From Diphasiastrum complanatum (Eukaryota; Streptophyta; Lycopodiopsida; Lycopodiales; Lycopodiaceae): a DNA stretch of 64,000 nucleotides. The position numbers were made by a program, and so were the translations under genes. Shown here piece after piece: positions 1-13,229 of this stretch. Each line of letters starts with the position of its first letter. Positions within the stretch are counted from its first letter, which is position 1. The stretch spans positions 23,810,872 to 23,874,871 of the forward strand of contig CM055112.1 in NCBI GenBank assembly GCA_029204225.1, read 5' to 3'. Below the pieces are notes generated by a model that was given only the letters and a program-made list of their open reading frames with translations, ran no database searches and was not told the DNA's origin.

Positions 1-2346
1 CAACCATGACTAGGCTCTCCATCGAAAGGAATTGGAAGCGCTCAAATGCGAGCAGCTGGCTTGCAATGTTGGCCAGCATCGGACTTGTTGGCAAAAGGAA
101 AAAACATGGCACATGTAAGACCCCTCGAATTCAGACACTACCATGAGTACAATACTGCAGTAACTTTGCTACCAACCAATTTCTCACACGTACCTGGTCC
201 GGCCATACGCGCTCCGTGTACTCCACCCATCCCCGATGCAGCTCCGATCGTCCCTCTCTCGGGTAGAGCGCCACAAGGGGGTGCAACATAGTGGGCTTAC
301 GGCGTGGATGGGTCGGTGGAAGTAGTCCCATCTAGCCTCCCAGATACGTGAGATCTCACGCCTCCTGCAACAGACAAATTACAACAATCACTAAACCATA
401 GCATAAAAGAAACGCATCAGACTCGAGTGAGAAACAACAAACTAGACACTGAAGAGTCATACCTGTGCTCGGTCCAAGCTGACAATAGAATCCCCTCGCC
501 GATGCGGTCCATGAACTCGTAATGAGACGAGGGTGCACCCCTCACGGTCTAACCAGCATTGCGCTCTGTAAATGGGTAGAAGGATCCCACTAATCTCCTC
601 AGCAGCTCTCCAGAACTCGTCGCCGTATACAGTGGACTGGAAAAATGCCCGAATGGGGGAGGTCTGTAAAGTCCCGGAAGGCCACGCTTGAAACCATCCG
701 CCGCAATGGCGTCCTTCAACACCACCAATCGCTCTAGCACCAAGAAGTAAAACACAAAGCGCGTGGATGCGGGCTCTTCAGGTTTAGGGTGGAGAAGGTG
801 CGGAACAGGGCCAACACACGCCTCTTCCTCGTCACAAAAGTGACCAGGCGCATGGCCGTAGAAGTGATCTGCAACACAGAACATCCTGTAAAAAAGTTTA
901 GACAGTAGTTGAGACGTGGTTAGCAGCGTCGAAGGAAGAAAGCATAGCAAATAAGAACAAACTATACCTCTCTGATCCATGGAAGCGCACATAGGTCATG
1001 GATGAGCAAGTCTATGCAATGTGCAGCCAGGCTGTCCACACAATGCTGGGGTGCTCCCTCATCATAATCTCGCCCATCTGCTTGCAGTTCGAGGTGTTGT
1101 CGGTGACAACCTGAACCACGTGCTCAACCCCGATGTCAGCAGTAACATCTCTAATGACCTCCCATATGAAATCGGCTGTGATGGCGTCACCATCCTCGAG
1201 TGGATCCACGCCACATAGGAATATTGTGCCAAGCGGGGGCAAGAAACCAAGACATTGATGACGGATCGCCGACGAATGTCGGTCCATCCATCACTCAATA
1301 TCGTGCTCCATACCTGCCAACAAAACACCCATTAGCCACATGCAAATATTGCGCCACGAGTAACCCTAAACGCATGCAAATGGGTTTAATGGAAACAAAG
1401 TACTTACATCTACCAAGCTGAGCGAATGGAACTCAGCTCCCGCGTGATGGTCTCCTCCTCCTGACGAAGCAACCTGCCTCGTAGTGCCTCTCGCCTGGGA
1501 GGTGTCCATGTAGCATCCACGGCCAGCCATCTGTGCACAGAACTCCCTGAACACCCAAGTGTCAGCAACAGCAAAGGCAATGCCCGCACTCGTAAAAGAA
1601 CTGGCCACACAGTCGAGTGCAACGAGCCTGCTGCTCTCTCTGCCAGCCGCATCGATCAAGGGTCTGCTGCTTGGGCCTAACCCCTCTCTGTTGTGTATAT
1701 GGTGCTCGTGGTCTAGCATGCCCAACGGATGGCTGATCCGTGGGTGTGTCACTCTCTCTGGCAACATCTGCCGAGGCATGTGGTGCATCTGCTGCCAACG
1801 AGGAGGGTCGAGAGCACCACGCTGCCTGCTAAACCAACATGCTCATCTGATGGGTCCTGTTGCTACTTGCAGATGGAACTGAAGGTGCTGTACTAGGCCT
1901 GCACCTGAACCATGCTCTGCCCGATAGGCTGTACTGGGCCCTGCAGCTGTACCATGCTCTGCCCGTGACGTACTGGGCCCCTGCACCTGTATCATGCCCA
2001 ACCCGTGATGTACTACGCCCTGTAGCTGTACCATGCCCTGCCCGTGATGTACTAGGCCCAATAACCATGGTAGGCCCTGCCTGCCTGCCTGTGAGCCCTC
2101 CTCCATGCTTGCCTGAGCTGCTCCTGCTACTTGTCCCTGTCTAGAACCTGTGATGTAGTACCGGGGCCCGTACAAGGTAGACAACCTTTGCAGATCCTCA
2201 TCAGAAATCCTGGGGCAATCAGATTTACCCAATGTCCACCCATCTGGCCCTCTGACCCGCAGGCAAGTGAGCCCTAACCCTGGTGAGTGATCCGTGAAGT
2301 GACCACCGCAATGCAAGCATCTCCCATCTACGGGTGCCTGAGCCAT
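1..2346 (-). mobile_element. hAT-type DNA transposon, transposase gene decayed, cut by window edge
   Basis: On the minus strand, three reading frames between 2346 and 1 carry successive parts of a plant hAT transposase with a DUF659 domain. Around 1843-2346 there is a Cys/His cluster (RCLHCGGHF, later a DCP) that vaguely resembles a BED finger. Around 1410-1500 the frame reads PPRREALRGRLL then ELSSIRSAW, the usual lead-in to DUF659. Around 1060-1330 SDGWTD, VVQVVTDN and then AAHCIDLLIHDL are seen. SDGWTD and VVQVVTDN lie in different frames, so at least one frameshift lies near 1240. After AAHCIDL the frame reaches WIRE and a GT donor near 967. A candidate acceptor TTGCAG near 870 leads to RKRRVLALFRTFS, so the gene was probably spliced. 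The C-terminal dimerisation part would lie left of position 1. No terminal inverted repeat was identified. Confidence 0.75.
1880..2070. repeat. Minisatellite in the hAT N-terminal region
   Basis: About five imperfect units of roughly 35-40 bp built on CCATGCCCTGCCCGTGATGT and ACTGGGCCCTGCAGCTGT follow one another. On the minus strand they translate to repeats of the type HGTAAGPSTSRAG. The array sits between the Cys/His cluster and the DUF659 lead-in of the hAT transposase, so it is probably an expanded linker. Confidence 0.6.
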
Positions 2347-2599
2347 GGTGTGTGGCCCACATCCCCGTCGATAAGCTCAACCTCGGCCCAAAGGCCTCGG
2401 TCCCGCACTGGCTTCGGTATCAACACGACCCTAAACCTGCAAACAACAAATAATCAGGCAAACGTTCAGTTAGAAAAAAAAATACATTGCATTGAACAAC
2501 ATTACCGAGCTCAAATAGAGCTCAAAATACCAGAGCATACATCAGAACGTTTCCAGTTCACACATTATATCAAGTGCCAAAGAAGAACATGAGATTAGG

Positions 2600-3520
2600 G
2601 CGTGGGATAGATAATTTCTGTATGAGGATAACAGGCGATTGACGTTAGACTCGGAGTCCGTGCAGCATAAAGGAGTGCAGTGTGGGCCTAAACCGCGGCC
2701 CCTAGCAGATGTTTGCACGATGGTCCACGCCTAAACCCTAAAAAGTATGGAATCAGGGCATGAAAATTGAGATTTGTGATACGGACGTAGACGGGCGGAA
2801 CAAAGGTCATAGGAGTCTGTGCATGCATGTGAAATGCATTCTAGGCTCAGACATCACCTCACTTACCGGTTTCCAACAAGTCATTCTATGAAAATGGCAA
2901 AAAATACACAAGCATTTGGAATGTGGTGTTCAATATCGCTAGGCGTGCCGTAACGGCTGAAATTGACGCTGTAGGAATCACTGTGGGCGTGAAAGGTGGT
3001 GTTTCGGCACCACTAGTCCGATGTCCCAACATATTGGGTTTTTAATAAGCCTAAGTTTCACATGGTTCTCTACAAATGGTCAAGATCAACCCTACTTTAA
3101 TCCAAGGAATAGTAACGGTTGGCTTCCAATACAAGGAATCGCGTGGTTCCTTCCACGATGCTTCACACGGTGACCTAAAAAGGTAACTATTGGCTATTAT
3201 ACGTGACAAAGCAAATAGCCAAACCATTTCTTCTCTCCTCTTCTTCCTACTCTATTTCCACTTCTCTCCTATGTGCTCATCATTTCTTGACAAGCGCCCA
3301 TCCTACAACACTTCGGATTACGTTCAACTATTGATCCGGTAAGAACTCTCACAAAGTGCTTGGTTCTGTACGTTATGATTCAATAATAGCAATAGTTTGT
3401 TGTGCCAACTGTGGTACAGTTTGCATACTTTTATATGGTAAGCATGTTTTTGTATCAACGCTGATACACTAGCGCATGAAGGGTCACTTTCATCTTCCAC
3501 TTTGCTTTCGCAAGCCAACG
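2600..3520. other. No recognisable gene
   Basis: No frame here resembles a known protein. The stretch 3000-3350 has a pyrimidine-rich run (CTTCTCTCCTCTTCTTCC) and could be an old LTR or promoter, but no partner repeat was found. Confidence 0.4.
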
Positions 3521-3523
3521 GAC

Positions 3524-3880
3524 AGTCCATCGCTGCTAACACTCGCAGTGACTCACACACAAAAAATACATATACATCTTGTTTGTTTGTTATTTCTCAT
3601 ACATCCATGAGAGACAGTCCATCGCTGCTGATAGCCGCATGGCTCACACAAAAAAGTATATACATCTTGTTTGTTGTTGTAGCGCAAGGCTACCTCTCTA
3701 AAGAGGAGCTACCTCTGGCCGCAACAGTAGCTTAATTCATCACCACTTTTCATCGTTGCTGACAGCCCGCATGGCTCACAAAAAAATTTACACATTTGGT
3801 AAGTGTCGTAGTGCGAGGCTACCTCTCTATGAAAGAGTGACCTCTGACCGCCAACAGTAGCTTAATTCATCACCACTTTT
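3524..3880. repeat. Imperfect tandem repeat, three units
   Basis: Units start near 3524, 3616 and 3751. Each opens with a version of TCCATCGCTGCTGATAGC, then GGCTCACA plus an A-run. Units 2 and 3 also share GGCTACCTCTCT and end in CAACAGTAGCTTAATTCATC. Unit 1 is shorter and lacks the second half. The last 130 bases of the window contain a related piece. Confidence 0.75.
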
Positions 3881-5100
3881 CAGCAATCTATGGAAATCGC
3901 TGAGTAGGCATACCATTGGCTCACATTTTTTTACTACCAACGCATATAGTGATGAGCAACTGATCAATGATGAGAGGCACATCTGATACAACAATTCAGT
4001 CGCTCTTGCATTGTCCCTTTACTATCACATAACGCTCTCATAATTTAGTAAATGTCTTGTCCAAGCAAATGACTAACAAAGCTTAAATACTCGCTACTCT
4101 GGAATGTTCCCAGCGCATTATACGTTTGGAACGAACTTCTACGTCTCATACATATAGCTTTGATAATCGTTCAACGTAACCGGTTTCAGATACAACACCT
4201 CTAGCCTATGTAACTATCTATCATAAAAGTCATTCTTGTCTAACAATCACACTCCTCCGATAGTAGCTAGCACTCATGCTTGCTCATAACAAAAGGTTTT
4301 TGCATAGTGTACACATTGCTCATTAAGTTTCTAAGGACTTGCTCGTGATATTCGACACTCAATATTGTTATGTTTTATTTGGCGTGCATGAAGACTCAAT
4401 ATTTGTGGAAGAATTATGGCATCCTCACAAGAAAATACATCCACCTCTATTCAGGTACGAGCCTTATGCATATACTTTATGTTAGCAAGCTCTTTATGTC
4501 TCTCTCTTCGATCTAGCATTGTAACCTATCCAATACCTCATTCAACGTTGTATATTTGTACTCTCAACAATAATTTGCTTAACCCAACACATACTTTTCT
4601 GGAATTTTTTTGGCTCGGGTACTCTTGGGACGCATGGATTTGCGCAAGAGTCATAATAGTCTCTTGGGTTAGCATGGCATGGATATGCCCTAACACCGCT
4701 TTCGGGGACTATACTAGGCAACACTAAATTGTTAGTCGCAGCTCAAATAACTTTTAAAGTTTCATATTTGCCCTTTCAAGTTAAAACTCTGAACAAAAGT
4801 AGAATTTGAGCTTGAACACCCTGAAAAGCATGGATTTGCTCAGGGGTTTCGACACCAGTACACGAGTTGTTTTGTTTTATAAGTCAAAGGGTTAGTATGG
4901 CATGGATTTTCCCTTATACCTTTGCGTGCATGTCCTCGCTCAACCTATTTTCTAGGCATTTCGTAAGTATGTTACTTTTTTGCATGTGTTATGATAATTT
5001 GAAACTGATTGATATGGACTAGTGCTGCAAACACTGATCAGTATGGTGTTCGCCCTCATACGGTTAAAAAGACGGCTTGGCCTATCGCTAAAACTCGTAC
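3881..5100. other. No recognisable gene
   Basis: AT-rich DNA with only short open frames. The 103-codon frame at 4416-4727 has no familiar motif and no supporting context. Confidence 0.4.
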
Positions 5101-5330
5101 ATGAATGGGAAGATCGGACTATGAATTTTCATTTCTAATCATGTTGTTAAGTAGCAAAGCTTTATTATGTACATGGATAACAACTGACATTCAGTGTTGG
5201 CACCTGTCTTCCTCACATACTAACTCGTGCGGTTTTGTGTTGTGGGATGGCGGCAGGTACCTAGCTGGATGTCTTGAAATAAGTCTTGCTTTATGATGCT
5301 TTTTTGTACTGTATTTTGCTTTTCAGCCAT
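5101..5330 (+). repeat. Solo copy of a dispersed module linked to the Penelope-like elements
   Basis: The sequence shares GGATAACAACTGAC, CACCTGTCTTCCTCAC, then TAACTCGTGCGGTTTT and GTGGGATGGCGGCAGGTA with copies near 51.9, 57.8 and 62.0 kb. Here it stands alone with no reverse transcriptase frame after it. It ends near the TTTTGTACTGTATTTTGC stretch. Confidence 0.7.
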
Positions 5331-6144
5331 ATATTTCACCTTAGAAAAATCTTTTTTCCTTATACCTCATGTCATGCGCGTTGAAGAATTTTTAGATCAT
5401 TCCATAACTAATCTTCCAAGTAGGCATAACTATTTTATTTTGCAGTTCATTCAAAAGGTCCCCTAAAGATCAAATCATACACTTTCTCCACTTCAACATT
5501 GTATGGGGACAATCCCATAATACCTTGACCTAGGTCTCTCACATAGTCTAAGATATATCCTGAGGCGGGAGCAGTTGAGACTTGAGATAAGGGAGCATCT
5601 CATCTTTCAATGCCCTATTTGCTATGAAATCAAGGGGAGGCATGAGTGCTTGTTTGAAGATCACTCAATCACTCTTTGATCCTTGACCTTCTACAAGGAC
5701 CATAGATAATATAGGAGATGATTTACAAGGACACTATTGGTAGTGGTATACTCATGGGTGGCCTTCTCCAATCGCATCCTACATTTTTTCCCAGACAGTG
5801 CCCCAAAGAGGAGTAAGATTCAAATTTTAAGGATGGCACAAATACAACTACACAAATCCATCATAGAGCTTGCAAACAATGATGACAGCTCATGCCAACA
5901 CCTACACTTCAATAGCTCTCGAGACATACTTGCCCTTGCACCATACATCTGACACATGGAGTCAATAGATCAGGACTATCACTTAGTTGAATAGAGTTAG
6001 CATTGTGTACACTTCAAAATACTCTTGTTTGTACATTTTAACTATGTTGTTGTGGAGACTCAGTGGGCTCCCACATGAGACATATTTTGAGATGTACCTC
6101 TTCAGTCTTAAATGACAAGTTTGGTTCCTAAAAGACATTAATAA
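5331..6144. other. No recognisable gene
   Basis: Only short frames. The 71-codon frame at 5737-5952 shows no motif I know. Confidence 0.35.

Positions 6145-6225
<81 letters not shown>
6145..6225. repeat. (CT)n microsatellite
   Basis: About 40 CT units with one interruption (TCCTCT) near 6160. Confidence 0.95.
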
Positions 6226-6227
<2 letters not shown>

Positions 6228-7703
6228 TCCTTGAAATTGAGTTTGATAGCTCTCAAAATTAAACGCTTCCAAAAACCCACAAATTCTGGTTTTTGAATTT
6301 GGATCACCTACATGTTTTACTAATAAACTCTTAGTTTCAGCTATCTGTTGCCAACCAACGACTATGCTCATCCTTACCCAAGATTTGGCTCACGACTTGA
6401 AAAGAAGCTCAAATAAGTTTCAAATTGTAAAATGCTGACCTATTTGTTCGAAGGCAAGCAACTACACAAGCTCTTTCAATGCTATGCAAGATCGCCAGCT
6501 TTTCATCACAATCATCCTCTTCTGACCCACCACAACGTTCAAAGCTGAGAGCCTCAATCTTCCACTTCCTTCCCACTCTATTATTATGCCCCCTTTTGTG
6601 CATCCTTGTTGTTTGACATCCGGCCACATTTGATAAATTTTCCGCATGAAATATCCCAGGTCTTGTACCGGACCACTTCCTTATCTGCAGAAAGGAGCTA
6701 TAGTGGAAAGAAACCCATGTGGGTTGTGCAGCAAAAGACATGATCAATTGGTGGAGATTGAAGTAGAGGAGGATAATGCAAGAAGCTAGCTCACCAAGGT
6801 AGGCATGGCTTGTAGGCAGAATCGCTAGCCCAACTTTGAATAACCTCTTTGTCAATCTTACACGTGCATTTCACTTTCCCTCGTGAGAATGCGTTGGGCC
6901 CAAAATCCAACGTATGGTAGTCATATGGAACTTTTTAGCTTGCCACATGGTGAAAGTTGCACTTTAGTGTCTTAGTTTTACAAATAGTGAATATGAATGT
7001 GAATGTTTGCCACATTGATTGAATTAAAATTTGAGTTCCTTTCACATGAGGTAGAAAAATTCTCACCATATTATTTAGCAAATTATTCTTCTTGTTTTTG
7101 AAGTAAATGTTGATTGACTCCTTTGAACCTTCTTTAGTATCATATTCAATCTACATGTCATCCAAAGAGGTTGGCTCGGTCATCCAAAGTTTCTTTGGTA
7201 CCAAGTTCAAGCCCCCCTTGGAAACCAATATGCATGTTCAATCTGCACACCTCTCCCTACTTCGTTCAACAACTAGCTCAATAGCTTAAATAATTATCAT
7301 GATACATAGCATGAGTCATGAATCTAATTCATTCTGAGTCACAACCTTATAAGTGAAAGTAACTAATCAATGTCTACAACTTATGCGAGACTAGTGAATG
7401 AGATTAGAGAAATGATTCGATTGTGCTAAAGATAAAGTCAAAAAACATAAGTCAATCCATCTTAGAGTTTAAGCGTTGTGTTTTTCTTCAATTTATACTT
7501 GATCAGTTTGTAGTGTCAAGTACTAGTTGTTACATATGATATCTTTGTGACGTATGATAAAATCACAATATTTTTTTGCAATAAACGATGATAGCTCTTG
7601 TAATTTGATAATGTAGTCTTTACATGGATCCCAATATCAAAGTGAACGATTTCCAATGTTTTTAGTTAATAGAGTAATCCTAAAAATTTAGTGTCTGCCT
7701 TGA
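6226..7703. other. Mostly unassigned; one 148-codon frame of unknown status
   Basis: A 148-codon minus-strand frame at 6409-6855 has no recognised domain. It has scattered charged and cysteine residues and no flanking promoter or splice evidence, so it may be chance. The rest is AT-rich with nothing I can name. Confidence 0.3.
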
Positions 7704-8303
7704 TCTATATATACTAAAAGAAATTGGTTTCAGGCAACGTGAGCGCTGCCCCAAAAACCCCCCTTCTCACGCTGTTCGGAACCCCTCCACCTTTCCTGCT
7801 GCCCGTGCGTTGTGAAGCGGGTAGGAACACTCCCCCCCCGCTCTTGGCGCTTTCCCACCCCCTTCCCGCTCCGACATTCAAAAATGGAGCAATACTTTGC
7901 TTCTTCCTCCTCGTCATAGCTATTCTGCTCATTGCCATTGCCATCGCCATCACGAGCGGCAGTTGCTCCTCCTTATTGGCAGCGGCTACCTGCAATGGCA
8001 GCTGTTTTATATGGAGGACTTGCAAAGCTGGAGGCCGGGGGATGTTGTTAGTAGCGAAATTCCATGAGGCGAGTGTTCTGAGCCATGGCTATTGTAAGCC
8101 GCTTCTACCATTATGTCCACACCTCTCAAACTGCATGGGAGGGGTTTGTCACTGGTAGCGCCTGCGGATAGGAAATTGCATACGTGATTTGATCTCAAGT
8201 AAAACCCTCATGTTTTTGTTTTTCAACTCAGCAATGGAAATTTACATGATAAACCAGAGTAGACACACCATTGGTCGCCTTCATCGACGGGCACACTTCG
8301 CTT
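7704..8303 (+). mobile_element. Helitron-like unit 1 (non-coding), tentative
   Basis: The left end TCTATATATACTAAAAG, preceded by A, looks like a plant Helitron 5' end. The right end CGACGGGCACACTTCGCT is repeated at the end of the next unit. Both units also carry GTGAGCGCTGCC / CTCACGCTGCC just inside the left end. No RepHel protein is encoded, and the CTRR end is not preserved here. The 144-codon frame inside (7724-8158) is low-complexity and probably not a gene. Confidence 0.35.
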
Positions 8304-8829
<526 letters not shown>

Positions 8830-9252
8830 TTTGAATATAATAACATTTTTTTTCTCTAGCTCACTATTGACATGTAGTGCGTCTCCTCAATAGTAAAACA
8901 CTACCAACTTGTAGTTTTTTAGAGTACCTATCACATTGCATATATAGTCATTTTTTTATAGCACACATCTTGCATCAAATATAGCACTACTACCCAATCA
9001 CTCTTGCAAAAATCTATATCTCATTTTGACATTTTAAATTCATGATTAAGTCAAGTTGTTAAAGCAGTATAACCCTTGCTCCCCTTGCTCTACATTACGT
9101 TGTGAGAATTTTTTTTAAAAAAGAGTATATACATTAATTTATCTTACTTGATCAAAGAAGAAGTGTGTAACAATAAAATGATGTATAGCATTTCACTGAT
9201 AGGATGGGGAAGGGGCTAGAGTAAAAAGTTCAATAGAACAATTTTTCATTAG

Positions 9253-9420
9253 TTGATAGAGAGTAGGGAGTACTTGCTCTATAGAGATAAATTTTGTGTC
9301 CCCAATTCAGAGGATTATAGGCAGCAGGTCCTATATGAGTGTCATGACAATCCTAGTGCGGGGCACCTAGGCATTCAAAAGACCTATATACATCTTCTCA
9401 AAATATCATTCATTCCTCTT
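9253..9420 (+). pseudogene. Ty3/gypsy integrase zinc-finger fragment (fossil)
   Basis: The plus-strand frame reads LLYRDKFCVPN, then ECHDNPSAGHLGIQKTY, the HHCC-type start of gypsy integrases. Only this piece is present, so it is a small old fragment. Confidence 0.75.
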
Positions 9421-9639
9421 CGATATAATTGCCTTGCAATCAGTTGATAGAGTCTCGCTTTTAAAATCAGCTTGCATTATTGCACCTTTATTAAGGTTTC
9501 ACTAAGCTGACCATGCATAAACTATAAATATGGCTCATTCAAGTATTGCATCAATATAAAACAATGCTACATCCGGAAGATCATCATCAGCTCTCATATT
9601 CACTGGTGCTAACTTTGATCCTTGATACACGATCTGCCA

Positions 9640-10100
9640 TATAAAATATTTTTCTTTTCAAACTACTACACAGAAGTCAAACTCTTGCTAGAACATCAAC
9701 CACCTCGTGATTCTACTTGTATTGCAAGTCTTGTTCACCAAATATAATAATGGTTGATGATCTGTATAGAAGGCAAAATGTGTAGCCATCGAAGAATGAC
9801 GAAACTTCTTAATATCAAATACCATTGCCAATGCTTCTCTTTCATGGTAGACTGATTTATTTTCATGTCATTCGATTGGCGACTTAAAAATCTGACAGAA
9901 AACTCTTGATATTTGTTCAGTTGAGTCAATATTGCTCCTATTGCGTATGTTGCATTGGAATTAATATGAAATTCTATCATCCAATTTGGCGCTCATAAGA
10001 TTGGTGCTTATATCAATGCATCTTTCAATTTTTGAAAAGATTCCAATGCATCCTCAATCCAAATTGGAATTACAGTATGTTTATAAATATGATGTGCCAA
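9640..10100 (-). pseudogene. Ty3/gypsy RNase H fragment (fossil)
   Basis: The minus-strand frame at 9735-9980 carries NATYAIGAILTQLNKYQE and VRFLSRQSND, the start of a gypsy RNase H. Its orientation is opposite to the integrase piece next to it, so two insertions or a rearrangement are involved. It is broken. Confidence 0.7.
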
Positions 10101-10875
10101 CTTTGCAAATGATAAAATAAATATTCGAACTTGCATGCCCCATGAAGATATACACTTATCTTATAGGCCTTGATGGCGGAAGATCCATAATTATCATGAT
10201 CTTAGTTAGATCTATAGCTATATCATATCATGAAATGACCCAACACCAAGCCATGTGTAGTCCATATTTGATACTTCTCTAGATTCAAAGATATTCGGAA
10301 CTTGCGATATTGAGAAAACACTTTTCCAAGATGAAATAGATAAACTTGGGCCTCCTACAATAGTCAACATAAGCTTATTACATGCTCAACGGGATCTCAA
10401 TTGGATTTTGAATGATTGTTTGTAATCTTACCAGTTAGTTGCGACATGAAATCTAGCTCGTGAAGAAGCTGAAAAGAAGTGGAAGGTAGAGTGCGACCTC
10501 AATGTGCCTCAATGTGCAACTCCAGCAACAACTAACAAAACTCTAGCAAGAACGAGATTAGGCTATTTAAGAAGCGACACATACGAAGCTAGAAATAGAT
10601 GCTATGAAAACCAGCCTGTCCTCATATTAGTTCATGGTCCCAACCTTATAATCACAAGCTAGACAATTGCAAACTCAACCAGCCACCCAGTAGCAAGAAG
10701 TAAATAAGCAAAAAAATATGGCCGACCACTCAGAATAACTATCCCAAGGTTGGAAGATCAAGTGTGCCTAGGTCGAGACAATAGTCGGGGACTATCTAGT
10801 TGTACCTTCTATGCCTAATATCATGTCGATTTTAATAGAGAAATATAACACGATAATTACTAAACTCCAAACCAC
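10101..10875. other. Unassigned DNA left of copia element A
   Basis: No gene was recognised. This DNA continues at 14979 on the far side of element A, so it is the left half of the target locus. Confidence 0.45.
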
Positions 10876-11077
10876 CAAGCTATGAAAGTACAGTACTTTG
10901 GGGACCAAAAATGGATCTTAAATGATCGACAAGAGTTATTATGTGCTTGCTTACCAATCTATCAGAAAACTAGTTACCAAAAACTTGATCTAGATTGGCA
11001 ATCACAAACAACAAGCATTGATAATGAAAATACAGATCATGGACACGATCTGAGTTGGCACGTGTGTACTACAGGCT

Positions 11078-11969
11078 CTTTTGCCAAAGCAATTTTTACA
11101 TCTCTAATTCCATCTAGATCATTACCACTCAAGATAATGTTATCTACATACAAAGCAAGAATAATGATCTTGCCATTATGAAATCTTATGTACAATGATG
11201 GATCATAAGCACTCATTACAAAGTTGATGGAAATGAGAAAAGAGTTTAGCCAAGAGTACCATGCTCTAGGTGCTTGCTTGAGCCCATAAAGGCTCTTCTT
11301 CAAGAAACACATCTTTCCTTTATGCTTTGCCTTGATGAAGCCCTCGGGTTGCCTCATGTAGATCTCCTCCTCCAAATAACCATTGAGGAAAGCATTTGTA
11401 AAATCGAGTTGGAATAGATCCCAATTGAAGGTTGTAGCAAGACTAATGATCAACCTGATAGTAACAAGCTTAGCCACAGGATTAAAAGTCTCATCATAAT
11501 CAATGCCTTTGGTTTGTATAAATCCTTTTGCTACAAGCCTAGCTTTATGCTTACTTATTGATCCATCTTGATTATACTTTAATCTAAACACCCACTTGCA
11601 ATCAATTGGTTTCTTCCCTTGAGGAAGAATCACAAGATCCCAAGTACGATTCTCAATGAGAGCATCATACTCTACTTGCATAACATCCATCCAACTCTTA
11701 GATTTACAAGCATCTTCATACCATGTTGGCTCATCTAACATTGAAGTAAGAAAGGTGTAAGATGTGAAAGATGATGAGCCTTCCCTTTGATCACATTGAC
11801 CATCATAGGTGAGCCTCAATGGCTCAGTCCTTTTCCTTGTAGATCTCCTTGGAGTTCTTGGAGTTCTTGCATCTTGAGGTGGATCCTCAAGTTCTTCTTC
11901 ATTTGGAAGCTCCTCCTCCATCCTAGCATGATTCTTGGCATCAAGATGATTAGTAGCATTATCATCCAA
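11078..11969 (-). pseudogene. Copia element A reverse transcriptase region (fossil)
   Basis: The frame reads KWVFRLKYNQDGSISKHKAR, VAKLVTIRLIISLA, FQLDFTNAFLNGYLEEEIYM, LKQAPRAWY and LYVDNIILSG, which covers the palm and the YVDD-type site (here YVDN). The C-terminal end runs into LTR sequence and no RNase H follows. Confidence 0.92.
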
Positions 11970-12331
11970 ATCACCAGTTTGTCCTTAATTAAAAATAACA
12001 TCCCTACTCAATATCACCTTGCTAGTGATGGGATTGAAGACTCTATAACCTTTGCTATTCTCACCATATCTCACAAAGATGCCTTTGAGGAGGTTGCATC
12101 ATCCTTCTTCCTTGTATCCAAGGATTGGTGTACATAGCAAGTGGATCCAAAAACTTTGAGATCCTTGAGATTGGGCTTCTCTCCAAATAGAGCTTCAAAT
12201 GGTTTGATTCCTTCAATGGCTTGATTAGGCAATCTATTGCACAAATAATTAGCACAAGTTATTGCCTCACCCCAAAATGGTTTGGATAGAAAAAATCTAG
12301 CCTTAAGGCCTTAGCACACTCACAAAGAGAT

Positions 12332-13204
12332 CTAATTCTCCTCACTCACTCCATTTTGTTGAGGGGTGTAAGGACATGGCAACTCCCTCTTTATGGCATT
12401 AGAACTACAAAAGTCAATCAACATATTGGAGATATATTCACCTCCATTATCACTTCTTAATATCTTAAACTTGGTACTAAGTTGATTTTCTACCAAAGTC
12501 TTGAACTTTACAAAAGAATCATACACCATAGATTTTCTAGACAAGAGGTACATCCAACAATGGATGAGTTCAAGAGGAGTGCTTGATCTAGATGTAGATC
12601 TTGATAAGGGTAGTTTGTGAGCCTTTGAGAGGCTACATGCATCACATATCTTCCCACATTTTGACAAATGCTTGGGGAGGCCGAGTGCAAGCGCCTTTGC
12701 ACACATAGTTTCCATGGCTTTGAAGTTGGGGTGGCCCAACCTTTTGTGCAATAGTTCCACCTTTGATATCTCCACCTTTTCCAAATTAATACTCTCCACT
12801 GCAATATTAGCATCAAGCTTAAACAATCTACCTTACTTAAAGCCTTTAGCTATACATTCATCATTTCTAAGGATGGAACAAACTCCATGCTTGAATTGTA
12901 CATCAAGGTCATTATCCATTAATTGGCCAACGCTAAGCACATTTTTGGTTAACTTAGGAACATAAAGAACATTCTTAAGATTCATCCTTTTGGATGATCC
13001 AACATACAATGGAATGGTTCCTATTCCACTTATCTTACATTCTCGACTACTTGCAGTATAGATTGATCTATGTACATCATTGTAAGAAAGTAAAGTGGAG
13101 AAAATGTCCTTTTGATATGTCATGTGGGAACTAGCCCCACTATCAATCCACCAAGAATCATTGGTGTTGCTCTTGGATGATAGAGGTTTGCTGGAAACCA
13201 TCAA
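12332..13204 (-). pseudogene. Copia element A protease and integrase region (fossil)
   Basis: The protease motif WWIDSGASSHMT lies near 13150. The integrase zinc part HKRLGHPNF...CDAC lies near 12640-12760, and the core motifs LRSDNGGEYIS and YTPQQNGV near 12350-12460. The order PR-IN-RT, read on the minus strand, is diagnostic for Ty1/copia. Confidence 0.9.
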
Positions 13205-13229
13205 GGATGATTCTTCTTCATCCTCCTCC

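Noticed and set aside
3524-3880. Possible CRISPR-like array
   Set aside because: Units are long, imperfect and adjacent without unique spacers of constant length, and the window is eukaryotic.
6409-6855. 148-codon minus-strand frame as a host gene
   Set aside because: No motif, no splice or promoter support, atypical composition; kept only as unassigned.
7724-8158. 144-codon frame with a hydrophobic Ile/Ala run as a membrane protein
   Set aside because: Overlaps an equally long frame on the other strand, and the run comes from a GCCATTGCCATC-type simple repeat.
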